A stretch of 64,000 nucleotides of DNA from Crossiella sp. SN42 (GCF_023897065.1 NZ_JAMHIV010000001.1:186001-250000), one strand, 5' to 3'; shown: positions 45,519-54,634, counted from the first letter of the stretch. The notes: generated by a model not told the origin, from the sequence alone. A program made the numbers and translations.

Positions 45519-48500
45519 TCAGAGCGTGTGCAGCCGTTGCCGCGCTTGGTCTCTCGACAGTCCCGCGCCCCGGCCGAATGCCAGCGCGAAGGCCGGGCCG
45601 AGCTGGGCGGTGAGCTCGTCGGTCAGCGCGCGCAGCTCCGGGTCACCCCGGTCGACGGCGCCGCGAATGGCCTGGCTGAGGCCGAGCGCGAAGGCCGCCT
45701 CAGCCGGTGGCAGCAGCCGGGCCAGCAGTTCCGCGGCCCGTGCCGGAGCCACCGCGGCGACCAGGGGCAGCGGTTCTCGCGCGGCCGGGTCGCCGGTGTC
45801 GATGCGGGTGGCCATCCGGACCGGGGCGATGAGCATCGCGGCGGCCTGCTCCGCGCCGGGCAGGCCGTGCACCGAGGCTTCCAGGCCGTCCAGCAGCTCG
45901 TGGGCGCGGCCCGGGTCGCCGGTGCGGCGGTGCAGGTCGGCCAGGGCGACCAGGGGTTCGATCCGCAGGTGTGGCTCGCCGCGCTCGACCGCCTGGCGCA
46001 GTGCGGTGTCCAGCTCCCGCCGTGCCCCCGCCGGATCGCCCGCCCGGGTCCGCTGGACGCCGAGTTTGGCGCGGTAGGCGGTCTCCTCCGCCCAGCCGGG
46101 CCCGGCCACCAGCGCCACGCTCCGCGCGAGCGCGGCCAGGGCCTGCTGCTGCTCCCCCGCGATGGCGTGGTCCTGGGCCACCGCGGCCAGGGTGTGTGCC
46201 AGCACGAGCCGGTCGCCGCACTCCTCGAACCCGCGCAGCGCCTGCCGTCGCAGCGCCGCCGCGCCCGGCCAGTCGCCCTGGTCCTCGCGGAAGAACGCCC
46301 GCAGCAGGTTCCCGCCCGCGGCCGCCCACGGGTCTCCGGCCTCGCGCAGCTGCTGCTCGGCCAGGTCGTGGAGCCCGGCGAGGTAGGCCGAGGGAGCGGT
46401 CGCGATCAGCAGGGTCGGGTGGCGGGTCAGCGCGCCGGTGGCCAGGCAGTCCTCGACGAGCGCGCGCACCCGGTCGGGGCCGGGGAAGGTGACCTCGGCG
46501 GTGAGCTCGTGCAGCGCGGTCAGCCCGGCCCGGCTGTGGCTGGGCAGGGCGTCACCGAAAGCGAGCACCTCGGCCACAAAGCCCTCGGCCCTGGCGTCCA
46601 AGCGGAACATCTTCCAGTACCAGGTCAGCGCGGCGACCAACCGCGCCGCCGCGTCGGCTTGGCCGTCGGCGATGGCGACGCGCAGGGCGTGCACCAGGTT
46701 GTCGTGCTCGGTGTCGAGCAGGCGCGACGCGTCGAGCTGGTCCCGGTTGCGCAGCCGGGGTTCCTGCTCCTCGGCCAGGGCCAGGAAATGGCGCACGAAC
46801 CGGTCAGCGAGGGGTTCGCGGTCGGCCAGCCGGTCGGCGGCGTAGGCGCGGATGGTGGCCAGCATCCGGTACCGCTGCCCGTCCCACTGCACCAGGGACT
46901 TCTCCACCAGCGCGCCGAGCAGGTACACGAGGTCCTCGGCCGGCAGTGTCTCGTCGGCGCAGACCGCTTCCACCGCAACCGTTCCCGCCCCGCCGGGGAA
47001 GATCGACAGCCGGGCGGCCAGCAGCCGTTCCGGTTCGGTGAGCAGGTCCCAGCTCCACTCGACCACCGCGTGCAGCGTGCGGTGCCGGGGCAGCGCGCTC
47101 CGGCTACCGGAGGTGAGCAGCCGGAAGCGGTCGTCCAGGCGGGCCGCGATCTGCTCGGCGGTCATCGAGCGCAGCCGGGCCGCGGCCAGTTCCAGGGCCA
47201 GCGGCAGGCCGTCCAGGCGGCGGCAGATGTCCGCGACCGTCTCATCCACCGCGAATCCCGGCCGCACCGCCCGTGCCCGGTCGAGGAACAGCCGCACCGC
47301 GTCGGGCTGGGCCAGCGGCTCCAGACGGCACAGCGCCTCGCCGGTGATGGCCAGGGGTTCCCGGCTGGTGGCCAGGATCCGCAGTCCTGGCAGGCGGGTC
47401 AGCAGCTCCTCGGTGAACTTGGCCGCGGAGTCCACCAGGTGTTCGCAGTTGTCCAGCACCAGCAGCGCGTCCTCGGGTCCGATCAGCTCCGCGAGCTGGT
47501 CGAGCACCGGCTGCCGCGCCCCGCCCAGCCGCACCCTGGCGGCGCTGAGCACCCCCAGCACCGCCTCGGCGACCTCCGCCGCCCCGGCCAGCGGCACGAA
47601 CCACACCCGTGCGGGCACCGGCTGCCGGGCCGCCGCCTCGATGGCCAGCCTCGTCTTGCCCACCCCGCCCGGTCCGACAATGGTGACCAGTCGGGCGGCC
47701 GCGAGCTGGCCGGTGAGCAGGTCCAGTTCCGTCTCGCGTCCGGTGAAGCTGGTCAGCTGCGCGGGCAGCCGCCCCGCCGCCGGTTGTGGCCGCGCGGCCA
47801 GCGGTTCGAGCTCACCGCGCAGCACGGCCAGGTGCACCTGCCGCAGCTCGGCCCCTGGATCAACCCCCAGCTGCTCGGCCAGCGCGCGGCGCACCTGCTC
47901 GTACACCGCCAGCGCCTCCGCCTGCCGCCCCGCCTCGTACAGCGCCCTCATCCGCAACGCGGCCAGTCGCTCCCGCAACGGATGCGCTTCCGCCGGCTCG
48001 GCCAGCACCTCCTCGGGCCTGCCCAGTCGCAGCGCCGCTTCGGCCCGGTCCTCCACCGCCGCCAGCCGGGCCTCGGCCAGCCGACCGGCCGCCGCCCGGA
48101 CGAACTCCGCATCGGGCAGATCGCTCAGCGCCGCCCCGGTCCACAGCCCCAGGGCCGCGTCCAGGCTGGCGATCGCGGCGGCGGGATCACCCGCGGCCAG
48201 CTCCCGGCGGCCGCGCGCGGCCAGCTCCTCGAACCGCGGCGCGTCCACCTCCGCCACCAGCCGGTAGCCGCCACTGGCCGACTCCACCGCCGCCGCGCCC
48301 ACCGCCTTGCGCAGCCGGGAGACCAAGGCCTGCAAGGTGTTGGTGGCGTCGGCCAGCGAGTCCGCGCCCCACAGGTCGTCGATCAGCACCTCGGCGGGCA
48401 CCTGGCGGCCGCGGGCCAGCGCCAGCCGGGCCAGCAGCAACCGCACCCGCGCGCCCGGAATCGCGATCGGCGACCCGTCAGTCTGGGCGCGGACCGGTCC

Positions 48501-48536
48501 CAGCACCGCCACCCAAGTCCCGCTGCCTTCGCGCAC
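45519..48536 (-). CDS. AfsR/SARP-type transcriptional regulator with NB-ARC ATPase
   Basis: A 1005-aa regulator with an OmpR-type winged helix (about 1-90, RVRLLLARLALARGRQVPAE), a BTAD helical domain (about 95-240), a STAND/NB-ARC ATPase (about 255-560, P-loop GPGGVGKTRLA, Walker B LLVLDNCEHL) and a long C-terminal helical-repeat region. SARPs bind direct repeats and activate pathway genes; the ATPase usually gates activity. The adjacent operon holds two serine hydrolases, not a biosynthetic cluster, so the target may lie elsewhere. Confidence 0.88.
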   Translation of the reverse strand: MREGSGTWVAVLGPVRAQTDGSPIAIPGARVRLLLARLALARGRQVPAEVLIDDLWGADSLADATNTLQALVSRLRKAVGAAAVESASGGYRLVAEVDAPRFEELAARGRRELAAGDPAAAIASLDAALGLWTGAALSDLPDAEFVRAAAGRLAEARLAAVEDRAEAALRLGRPEEVLAEPAEAHPLRERLAALRMRALYEAGRQAEALAVYEQVRRALAEQLGVDPGAELRQVHLAVLRGELEPLAARPQPAAGRLPAQLTSFTGRETELDLLTGQLAAARLVTIVGPGGVGKTRLAIEAAARQPVPARVWFVPLAGAAEVAEAVLGVLSAARVRLGGARQPVLDQLAELIGPEDALLVLDNCEHLVDSAAKFTEELLTRLPGLRILATSREPLAITGEALCRLEPLAQPDAVRLFLDRARAVRPGFAVDETVADICRRLDGLPLALELAAARLRSMTAEQIAARLDDRFRLLTSGSRSALPRHRTLHAVVEWSWDLLTEPERLLAARLSIFPGGAGTVAVEAVCADETLPAEDLVYLLGALVEKSLVQWDGQRYRMLATIRAYAADRLADREPLADRFVRHFLALAEEQEPRLRNRDQLDASRLLDTEHDNLVHALRVAIADGQADAAARLVAALTWYWKMFRLDARAEGFVAEVLAFGDALPSHSRAGLTALHELTAEVTFPGPDRVRALVEDCLATGALTRHPTLLIATAPSAYLAGLHDLAEQQLREAGDPWAAAGGNLLRAFFREDQGDWPGAAALRRQALRGFEECGDRLVLAHTLAAVAQDHAIAGEQQQALAALARSVALVAGPGWAEETAYRAKLGVQRTRAGDPAGARRELDTALRQAVERGEPHLRIEPLVALADLHRRTGDPGRAHELLDGLEASVHGLPGAEQAAAMLIAPVRMATRIDTGDPAAREPLPLVAAVAPARAAELLARLLPPAEAAFALGLSQAIRGAVDRGDPELRALTDELTAQLGPAFALAFGRGAGLSRDQARQRLHTL

Positions 48537-48552
48537 TCCCCATTGTTACCGG

Positions 48553-49395
48553 TCAGCGCGGCGCGGTCCTGGTGTCCACGCCGATGGTGAGCTTCGCCGC
48601 GTATCCGGTGCGCACGTCACCGGTCACCGTGGCCAGCTGCGTTCCACCGGTGTCGTCGCGGAACACCGAGTCGCGGGCCAGGCTGACCCGCTGGAAGTTC
48701 GGGCCGGAGGACTCGTAGCCGGGCTGGGCGTAGACCGCCTCGGACACCTCCTTGGGCAGCGCGAGCTGGGAGGTGGCGATCACCTTGGCCACCTCGGTGA
48801 TGCTGCCGCCGTCGGGGTAGACCTCGAAGTGCACGTGCGGCCAGCGGCCGGGGTAGCAGGCGGGGAAGACGCTGCGGAAGCGCACCCGGCCCTCGGCGTC
48901 GGCGAGCTGCACCCCGCGCAGGTAGTTCGCGTTCTCCGCGCCCGCGGAGTACATCGAGTAGCGACCCTGGGCATCGCACTGCCAGACGTAGACCGCCGCG
49001 CCCTGGAACGGCTTGCCGCCGGCCAGGTCCAGCACGGTCAGCTCCATGGTCATCGGCACGCCGGTCGCGGCGCCGGTGGCGGAGCCGAAGCTGGCGCGGA
49101 TGTCCTCGCGCACGATCCCGCTCTGGGCAAGGACATCCGGGCCGTTGGAGCCGTCACCGGGGTAGGGACCGGCGGTCTCCTCGGGGATCTCGGCCACGGC
49201 TCCGGTGGTGGCCGGGGCGGAGGTGGCCGCCGGGGTGCAGGCGGCCAGCGCCACCCCGGCGCCGAGGCCGAGCAGGCCCAGCACGCGGCGGCGGCTGAAC
49301 AGGGTGCCCAGGTCGAAGCCCAGGCCCTGGTCGACCAGTTCGTCCTGCGGCCGGGGCAGCGGGCGGCCCTGGTAGGTGCGGTTGTCCTTCGGCAT
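48553..49395 (-). CDS. Exported intradiol-dioxygenase-like lipoprotein
   Basis: A protein with the intradiol ring-cleavage dioxygenase fold carrying RRRVLGLLGLGAGVALAACTPA, a twin-arginine lipoprotein signal. Metal-ligand candidates are Tyr in VYVWQCDAQGRYSMY and the Tyr/His set in CYPGRWPHVHFEVY, as in Streptomyces extracellular dioxygenases. Such enzymes open catechol-type rings with Fe(III), and secreted forms attack lignin-derived catechols. From ATG 49395 the product is 280 aa; an in-frame extension to 49548 is possible. It is divergent from the PL7-GH16 gene. Confidence 0.78.
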   Translation of the reverse strand: MPKDNRTYQGRPLPRPQDELVDQGLGFDLGTLFSRRRVLGLLGLGAGVALAACTPAATSAPATTGAVAEIPEETAGPYPGDGSNGPDVLAQSGIVREDIRASFGSATGAATGVPMTMELTVLDLAGGKPFQGAAVYVWQCDAQGRYSMYSAGAENANYLRGVQLADAEGRVRFRSVFPACYPGRWPHVHFEVYPDGGSITEVAKVIATSQLALPKEVSEAVYAQPGYESSGPNFQRVSLARDSVFRDDTGGTQLATVTGDVRTGYAAKLTIGVDTRTAPR

Positions 49396-49533
49396 GCCGT
49401 CCACGATGCTGACCAGGACTGTCGGCGAGCTGTGCGGTGGCTGTCGCAATCCTGAAGATGTCGTCTGGGACCGATCCCGGCGCGGGCTGGCAGGCTGCCC
49501 GGCGGTAGTCCGTCCAGATGAATTGAGGTTGCG

Positions 49534-51417
49534 ATGCGGTTGACTCATCGTGCTTCCCGCGCATTACTGGTGGGGGCGCTGGCGGTCGGGGTCTGCGGGG
49601 TGCCCCTGTCCGCCGCCGCGGCGGCGGGTTCTCCGTTGCCCGTCAGCGGGGTCAGGGCGCTCTCCGACGACGGCAACGTCGCCGCCAACACCCTCGACCG
49701 CGATCCGGCCACCCGCTGGTCCGGTCAGGGTGACGGGGTGTGGATCGAGTACGACCTCGGCTCACCCCAGACCGTGGGATCGGTGTCACTGGCCTGGCAC
49801 AAGGGCGACACCCGGCAGGACACCTTCGACGTGCAGCTGTCCCAGGACGCCGCGTCCTGGACCACCGTGCTGGCGCGCAAGACCAGCAGTGGCAGCACGG
49901 TCGCGCCGCAGGTCTACGACTTCGCCGACGCCTCGGCCCGGTACCTGCGCGTGGTCGGGCACGGCAACACGGTCAACAACTGGACCAGCATCACCGAGAC
50001 CGTGATCAACGGGGCCGATGGCGGCGGCGGGGGCGAGTGCCGCTACCCGGCCGACGTGCTGGACCTGAGCAACTGGTACATCGGCCTGCCGATCGGCGCG
50101 AGTGAGAAGCCGAAGAACGTCGAGCAGCCGGAGCTGGCCACCTACGCCATCGACCCGTGGTTCCGCGCCACCGAGGACTGCGCCGCGGTCCAGTTCCGGG
50201 CCGCGGTCAACGGGGTCACCACCAGCGGCTCGAACTACCCGCGCTCCGAGCTGCGCGAGATGAACGGCCGGAACAAGGCCAGCTGGTCCTCGACCTCGGG
50301 CACGCACGAGATGGTGATCGACCAGGCCATCACCGCGGCGCCGAAGGGCCGGCCGAACGTGGTCGCCGGGCAGATCCACGACGGCTCCGACGACGTCTCG
50401 GTCTTCCGGCTCGAAGGCAGCAAGCTCTACATCACCGATGGCGACAGCAAGCACACGCTGATCACCGACAGCTACCGGCTGGGCACCAGGTTCCAGGCCA
50501 GGTTCGTGGTCAGCGACGGCAAGATCAAGGCCTATTACAACGGTGAGCTGAAGGCCACGCTGTCGAAGAAGTTCAGCGGCGGCTACTTCAAGGCAGGCGC
50601 CTACACCCAGGCCAACTGCGGCAACGCCTCGCCCTGCGACAGCGGCAACTACGGCGAGGTGAAGATCTACGGCCTGCGCGTCAACCACGGCCAGGACCAG
50701 CCCGCCGACCAGACCCAGGCCGCGGTGCGCAACAACTGGGGCACCCCGCTGCCCATCTCCGACGAGTTCGACTACACCGGCCCGGTGGACCCGGCGAAGT
50801 GGGCGGTGCCCTCCGGCAACGTCGGCGGCACCCCGGGCTGCTGGGAGGGCCACGCCAAGAACGGCCGCCGCTGCGCCAAGAACAGCACGGTGGCCGACGG
50901 CATGATGACCATGCGCGGTGAGGCCAACGGCGACACCGGCTGGCTGCGGCAGAAGCGGGACGAGCAGTACGGCAAGTGGGAGATCCGCTCCCGCTCGCGC
51001 AACATCGGCCCCAGCGGCGGGCTCTACCACCCGCTGCACCTGATCTGGCCCACCGCGGGCAACCGGCTGGAGAACGGCGAGTACGACTGGGTGGAGTACT
51101 CGAACCCGGACGCCCAGTGCCTGACCGCGTTCCTGCACTACCCGAAGAGCCCGACCGACAAGAAGGAACGCAAGGACCTGTGCCCGCTGGACATGACCCA
51201 GTGGCACAACTTCGCCTTCGAGTGGACCTCGCAGGCGCTGGTCGGCTACGTGGACGGGGTCGAGTGGTTCCGCTACTCCGGCGGCGCGGGCGCCGATCGG
51301 GGCGACATCCAGGCGATGCCCTCCGGGCACCTGAACATCCAGCTGGACAACTTCACCGGCGCCGGTGGCCTGCGTCCCGCGGTGTTCGAGGTGGACTGGG
51401 TGCGGGTGTACCAGTGA
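49534..51417 (+). CDS. Secreted F5/8C-PL7-GH16 multidomain polysaccharidase
   Basis: A 627-aa exported enzyme, start ATG 49534 with GAGG. Its parts in order are a signal peptide (1-31), an F5/8C or CBM32-like module (about 35-165), a Gly linker, a PL7 alginate-lyase domain (about 170-390) and a GH16-like jelly roll (about 400-627). The PL7 domain shows YPRSELREM, GQIHDGSDD and YFKAGAYTQ, which hold the Arg, His and Tyr of the active site. The GH16-like part has E516-Y-D518-W-V-E521, matching the ExDxxE catalytic signature. It could cut uronate-containing gels by both lyase and hydrolase chemistry. Confidence 0.85.
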   Translation: MRLTHRASRALLVGALAVGVCGVPLSAAAAAGSPLPVSGVRALSDDGNVAANTLDRDPATRWSGQGDGVWIEYDLGSPQTVGSVSLAWHKGDTRQDTFDVQLSQDAASWTTVLARKTSSGSTVAPQVYDFADASARYLRVVGHGNTVNNWTSITETVINGADGGGGGECRYPADVLDLSNWYIGLPIGASEKPKNVEQPELATYAIDPWFRATEDCAAVQFRAAVNGVTTSGSNYPRSELREMNGRNKASWSSTSGTHEMVIDQAITAAPKGRPNVVAGQIHDGSDDVSVFRLEGSKLYITDGDSKHTLITDSYRLGTRFQARFVVSDGKIKAYYNGELKATLSKKFSGGYFKAGAYTQANCGNASPCDSGNYGEVKIYGLRVNHGQDQPADQTQAAVRNNWGTPLPISDEFDYTGPVDPAKWAVPSGNVGGTPGCWEGHAKNGRRCAKNSTVADGMMTMRGEANGDTGWLRQKRDEQYGKWEIRSRSRNIGPSGGLYHPLHLIWPTAGNRLENGEYDWVEYSNPDAQCLTAFLHYPKSPTDKKERKDLCPLDMTQWHNFAFEWTSQALVGYVDGVEWFRYSGGAGADRGDIQAMPSGHLNIQLDNFTGAGGLRPAVFEVDWVRVYQ

Positions 51418-51420
51418 CGC

Positions 51421-53172
51421 CTACTTGGGCTCACGGCCCGCGCGGCGCACCACCTCCTTGACGTAGTCCAGGGTGGGCCTGCCCGCATCCAGCAGGACCC
51501 GTTCGTTGTTGAAGTTCCAGGCGAACACGCGGTGCCGGGCGAGATCGGCGATCGACTGCGGGGACAGCAGTTCCCGCATGTCCCGGTCGACGATCTCGCT
51601 CGGCGTCCTGCTTTTGCCGTAGGAGGCCACCATGACCGGGCCGTAGGCGCTGAGCACGCGCACCGACTGCCGGATGTCGTCCACGTTGCCGTCGGGCTCG
51701 GTGGCCAGCACCGACTGGAAGTCCGAAGCCCGCAGCACCTCGGCGAAGTGGCCGAACATGGACCGGCCGCCACCGGTCCTCGGCTCGTCCCGCCCGCCCT
51801 GCCAGGCGTCCCAGCCCATCGCGACCTTCGCGTTGGGCGCTTCCTGCTTGAAGATCTCCTTGACCTCCAGGTACCGGTCCATCAGCGCCCGGTAGTACGC
51901 CGTGGTCTGCGGATCGACGGCGTAGGCGCCGTCCACGCAGGCGAACTTGTTGACCTCCTGGAACATCGTGACGTAGAGCGGCGGCCCGTTGGCCGCGCCG
52001 GCGAAGGCGCGGGCCAGCGCGCGCATGTGCCGGGGGAAGTCGGCGGAGAGCGGGTGCATCCGGCCGCAGGCGGGGCCGTACTTGGTCTGCACCGGCAGCT
52101 CGGGATCGTCGGTCTCCCAGACGGAGACCTTCAGGTGCAGCGCGTAGCCCTGGGCGTAGGCGTCGGCCACCAGGGTCTCCCGCCAGGTCGCCAGCCGGTT
52201 CAGGTCGCCGGGCTTGTGGTAGTTCGTGGTGAGCATCCGGACCGGGGTCTCCCGGACCAGCTCGGTGGCCAGCACCGAGTTGAGCTGGTCGCCGACGCCG
52301 AACAGCAACGAGCCCGAACCGTCGGCGGGCTGCACGGCGGTGCCCGGCGCCGGGGTCGCCTTCCCGGGCTCCGGTCCGGCCGAGGTGAGCGCGAAGGCCG
52401 TGCCCAGCACCGCGACCACGCCGAGCGCGGTGGCCGCCAGCGCGCGCCGGGAGATCCGCCGCGCGTCGTAGGTCCGCAGCTGCTGCGCGGCCTTGTCCGC
52501 GGCAGGCCTGCGGGCCGGGTCCTCCTCGGTCAGCGCGGCCAGCACGCCGGTCAGCCGGTTGTCCGCCTGCGGGTGGCCCTCGACCGCCGCGGACAGCGCC
52601 ACGCCGAGGGCGTAGACGTCGGAGGCCGGGGTGGCGCGCAGGCCCGCGAGCACCTCGGGGGCCAGGTAGCCGGGGGTGCCTGCGCTGCGCGCGGTCCCGG
52701 TCAGCGTGACGTGGTGCCAGCTGGCGATGCCGAGGTCGGTCAGCTTCGCGGTGCCGTCCTCGGCCACCAGGATGTTGGCCGGTTTGATGTCCCGGTGCAC
52801 CATGCCCTTGGCGTGCATGGCGGAGAGGGCGGTGGCGATCTGCGCGCCGATCCGGGCCACCCGGTCCGGCGCCAGCGGGCCCTCTTCCTGGCAGAGCTCG
52901 GCCAGGCTGCGCGAGGGCAGGTACTCCATCACCAGCCAGCGCCGCTCGTCCTCGGTGACCACGTCGAAGACCGAGATCACGTTGGGGTGGTGCACACCCG
53001 CGCCGATCCTGGCCTCCCGGCGCGTCTCCTCACTGTCGCCGGTGCTGGTCAGCTTGACCGCCACCACCCGGCGTAGTTCCAGGTCGGTGGCTCGCCACAC
53101 TTGGCCCATGCCACCCGCTCCGACCGGTTCCTCGAGCTGGTACCGGCCGGCGATGATGTCCCCGATACGCAC
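51421..53172 (-). CDS. Ser/Thr protein kinase with extracellular glycosidase-like domain
   Basis: A 583-aa receptor-type kinase. The cytoplasmic kinase domain is at about residues 10-225 (P-loop GAGGMGQV, K40, HRDIKPAN, DLG in place of DFG, APE). A transmembrane helix follows at about 243-262 and a roughly 310-residue extracellular domain after it. That domain (KVSVWETDDPELPVQ, LYVTMFQEVNKFACVDG, KVAMGWDAWQGG) looks like a TIM-barrel glycosidase. It lacks the usual PASTA repeats. It is surrounded by polysaccharide-degrading genes, so sugar sensing is plausible. Whether the outer domain is catalytic is unknown. Confidence 0.85.
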   Translation of the reverse strand: MRIGDIIAGRYQLEEPVGAGGMGQVWRATDLELRRVVAVKLTSTGDSEETRREARIGAGVHHPNVISVFDVVTEDERRWLVMEYLPSRSLAELCQEEGPLAPDRVARIGAQIATALSAMHAKGMVHRDIKPANILVAEDGTAKLTDLGIASWHHVTLTGTARSAGTPGYLAPEVLAGLRATPASDVYALGVALSAAVEGHPQADNRLTGVLAALTEEDPARRPAADKAAQQLRTYDARRISRRALAATALGVVAVLGTAFALTSAGPEPGKATPAPGTAVQPADGSGSLLFGVGDQLNSVLATELVRETPVRMLTTNYHKPGDLNRLATWRETLVADAYAQGYALHLKVSVWETDDPELPVQTKYGPACGRMHPLSADFPRHMRALARAFAGAANGPPLYVTMFQEVNKFACVDGAYAVDPQTTAYYRALMDRYLEVKEIFKQEAPNAKVAMGWDAWQGGRDEPRTGGGRSMFGHFAEVLRASDFQSVLATEPDGNVDDIRQSVRVLSAYGPVMVASYGKSRTPSEIVDRDMRELLSPQSIADLARHRVFAWNFNNERVLLDAGRPTLDYVKEVVRRAGREPK

Positions 53173-53202
53173 GGGGACAGCTTAGTCACGTTCGGCGACC
53201 TG

Positions 53203-53424
53203 TCATTCGGCCTGCGCGGTACGACGAGCGGCGCGGGACTTGGCGGTGTAGGGCAATGCGAACAGGTACAGGCCGCTGAACAGCAGCAGCGCCAACGGGA
53301 ACAGCGGCAGGTAGCTCAGCCAGATGGCAGGTTCCTGCTGTGCCAGCCCGATCGTGGTGATGATGATGGTGACAGTGAAGGCGATGGCCAGCCAGCGGTG
53401 AAACTGCCGGATGCGCTTGCTCAT
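53203..53424 (-). CDS. Small two-helix membrane protein
   Basis: A 73-aa protein with predicted helices at about residues 11-30 and 38-58, and basic residues at both ends. It is not recognised as any family. It stands 30 bases upstream of the kinase start on the same strand, so it may be in the kinase transcript. Confidence 0.6.
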   Translation of the reverse strand: MSKRIRQFHRWLAIAFTVTIIITTIGLAQQEPAIWLSYLPLFPLALLLFSGLYLFALPYTAKSRAARRTAQAE

Positions 53425-53517
53425 GGGGGTCTCCAGAGTGCTCGCGTCTTGCGGACAACGAGCACGCTAGGCGCGGTCCGTGGCCTGCTGCTTCTCGATT
53501 CCTGACCGGTCTTGGCG

Positions 53518-54516
53518 TCAGCGGGTCAGCGATTCGGGGAGCGCTCCCGGCGCGGGCCAGGTGTTGTCCACCAAGCGCCGGAGCCGCGACTGCCGGTCCT
53601 GGTCCGGTGGGTTCACCAGGAGGTCGCGGACGGTGTAGGCCAGACCGTAGAGCCGCAGCCGGGTCGCGGGGTGCGGGCCGGTGAAGGCCGCCGGGTAGTC
53701 CGGCTCCAGCCAGCGCAGCACGGCCGGGTGGGTGTCGACGCCGGTCAGCGCGTCGGTGTCGGCGTGGTCGCAGAGCCGTTGCAGGTCCAGCAGGGGTGGG
53801 CCGAAGCGGGTCCACTCGAAGTCCAGCATGGTCAGCTCGCCCTGTTCGGACCAGAGCAGGTTGCCCAGCTGGAGGTCGCCGTGGATCAGGCCGTGAGCGG
53901 CCGGGTCGTCCACCGGCTGGTCGGCCGGGGCCAGCTGGACCAGCAGTTCGGCGGCGGCGCGCAGCAGGCCGGGGTCTTGTTCCGGCTGGCCAGCGGCATA
54001 TCGAGCCAGCTCGACCGCCCGGTCGATCGGGAGTGGGGTGAGGTCCGCGCCGAGCAGGGCGGTGATCCGGTCCGGTGGCTGGTAGGGGCGAGCCAGCAGC
54101 AGGTCGGTGAGCTCCGGTGGCGGGGTCCACCGGTGCAGCGCTTGCAGCATGGCGGCCAGCTGGGACACCGCGGATCGGCGCTGACCGGCCGGGAGGTGGG
54201 GCCAGCACTCCGCCAGTGACCGGCCAGGGGCCAGGCGGGTCAGGGAGTAGGCCAGCTCACCGGTCACGCCGTGGCCGAGGACCTCTGGGTAGCGGACCTC
54301 GGCGGGCAGCTGGGCGGCCACGGCGATCTCGCGGCCGATCCGGGCGGTGTCGCCGCGCCAGGAGACCCGCAGCACCACCTCGCCGAGCCGTTCGTCCCGG
54401 ACCGCCCAGGTGTCGTTGGAGTGGCTGAGGATGCGCCGGGGCGGCTTGGCCGGACGCAGCCCGGCAGTGACGCGCACCTGGTCGAACCGGGCTGAGGGCG
54501 GCGGGATGGTGGTCAC
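53518..54516 (-). CDS. APH-family phosphotransferase
   Basis: A 332-aa protein-kinase-like phosphotransferase with the catalytic loop LIHGDLQLGNLLW and the metal-binding LDFEWTRFGPP, both intact. N-terminal ILSHSNDTWAVRD and VVLRVSWRGD form the ATP-binding lobe. It likely phosphorylates a small metabolite or antibiotic. It is divergent from the aldehyde dehydrogenase gene, with a promoter region containing GTATAC repeats between them. The substrate is unknown. Confidence 0.78.
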   Translation of the reverse strand: MTTIPPPSARFDQVRVTAGLRPAKPPRRILSHSNDTWAVRDERLGEVVLRVSWRGDTARIGREIAVAAQLPAEVRYPEVLGHGVTGELAYSLTRLAPGRSLAECWPHLPAGQRRSAVSQLAAMLQALHRWTPPPELTDLLLARPYQPPDRITALLGADLTPLPIDRAVELARYAAGQPEQDPGLLRAAAELLVQLAPADQPVDDPAAHGLIHGDLQLGNLLWSEQGELTMLDFEWTRFGPPLLDLQRLCDHADTDALTGVDTHPAVLRWLEPDYPAAFTGPHPATRLRLYGLAYTVRDLLVNPPDQDRQSRLRRLVDNTWPAPGALPESLTR

Positions 54517-54566
54517 CTGGTGATCCTGCCACCCGGCCGGTGTGGCAGAGACAACCGGTCGCAGTG

Positions 54567-54593
54567 GTATACAGCGGTCTGCATACGGTATAC
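54567..54593. promoter_or_regulatory. GTATAC operator-like repeats upstream of the aldehyde dehydrogenase
   Basis: GTATAC occurs at 54567-54572 and 54588-54593 (centres 21 bp apart). The first also forms an inverted repeat, GTATACAG-N4-CTGCATAC (54567-54586, 7 of 8 arm bases matched). This is the style of GntR-type operators. It lies 42 bases before the ALDH start. Confidence 0.6.
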
Positions 54594-54634
54594 GTTAAAT
54601 CTCTCATCGCGTGGCGAACGGAGGCTGGCGTCGC

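Noticed and set aside
45528-48590. 1020-codon open frame antisense to the AfsR-like regulator
   Set aside because: It has no recognisable domain and biased Arg/Gln/Pro/Gly content. The minus strand encodes a complete SARP regulator with all motifs.
53535-53550. CGGGGAGCGCTCCCGG, containing the CebR core GGGAGCGCTCCC
   Set aside because: It lies inside the 3' end of the APH-family gene and not before any carbohydrate gene. The flanking bases differ from the three real operators, so it is most likely chance in GC-rich coding DNA.
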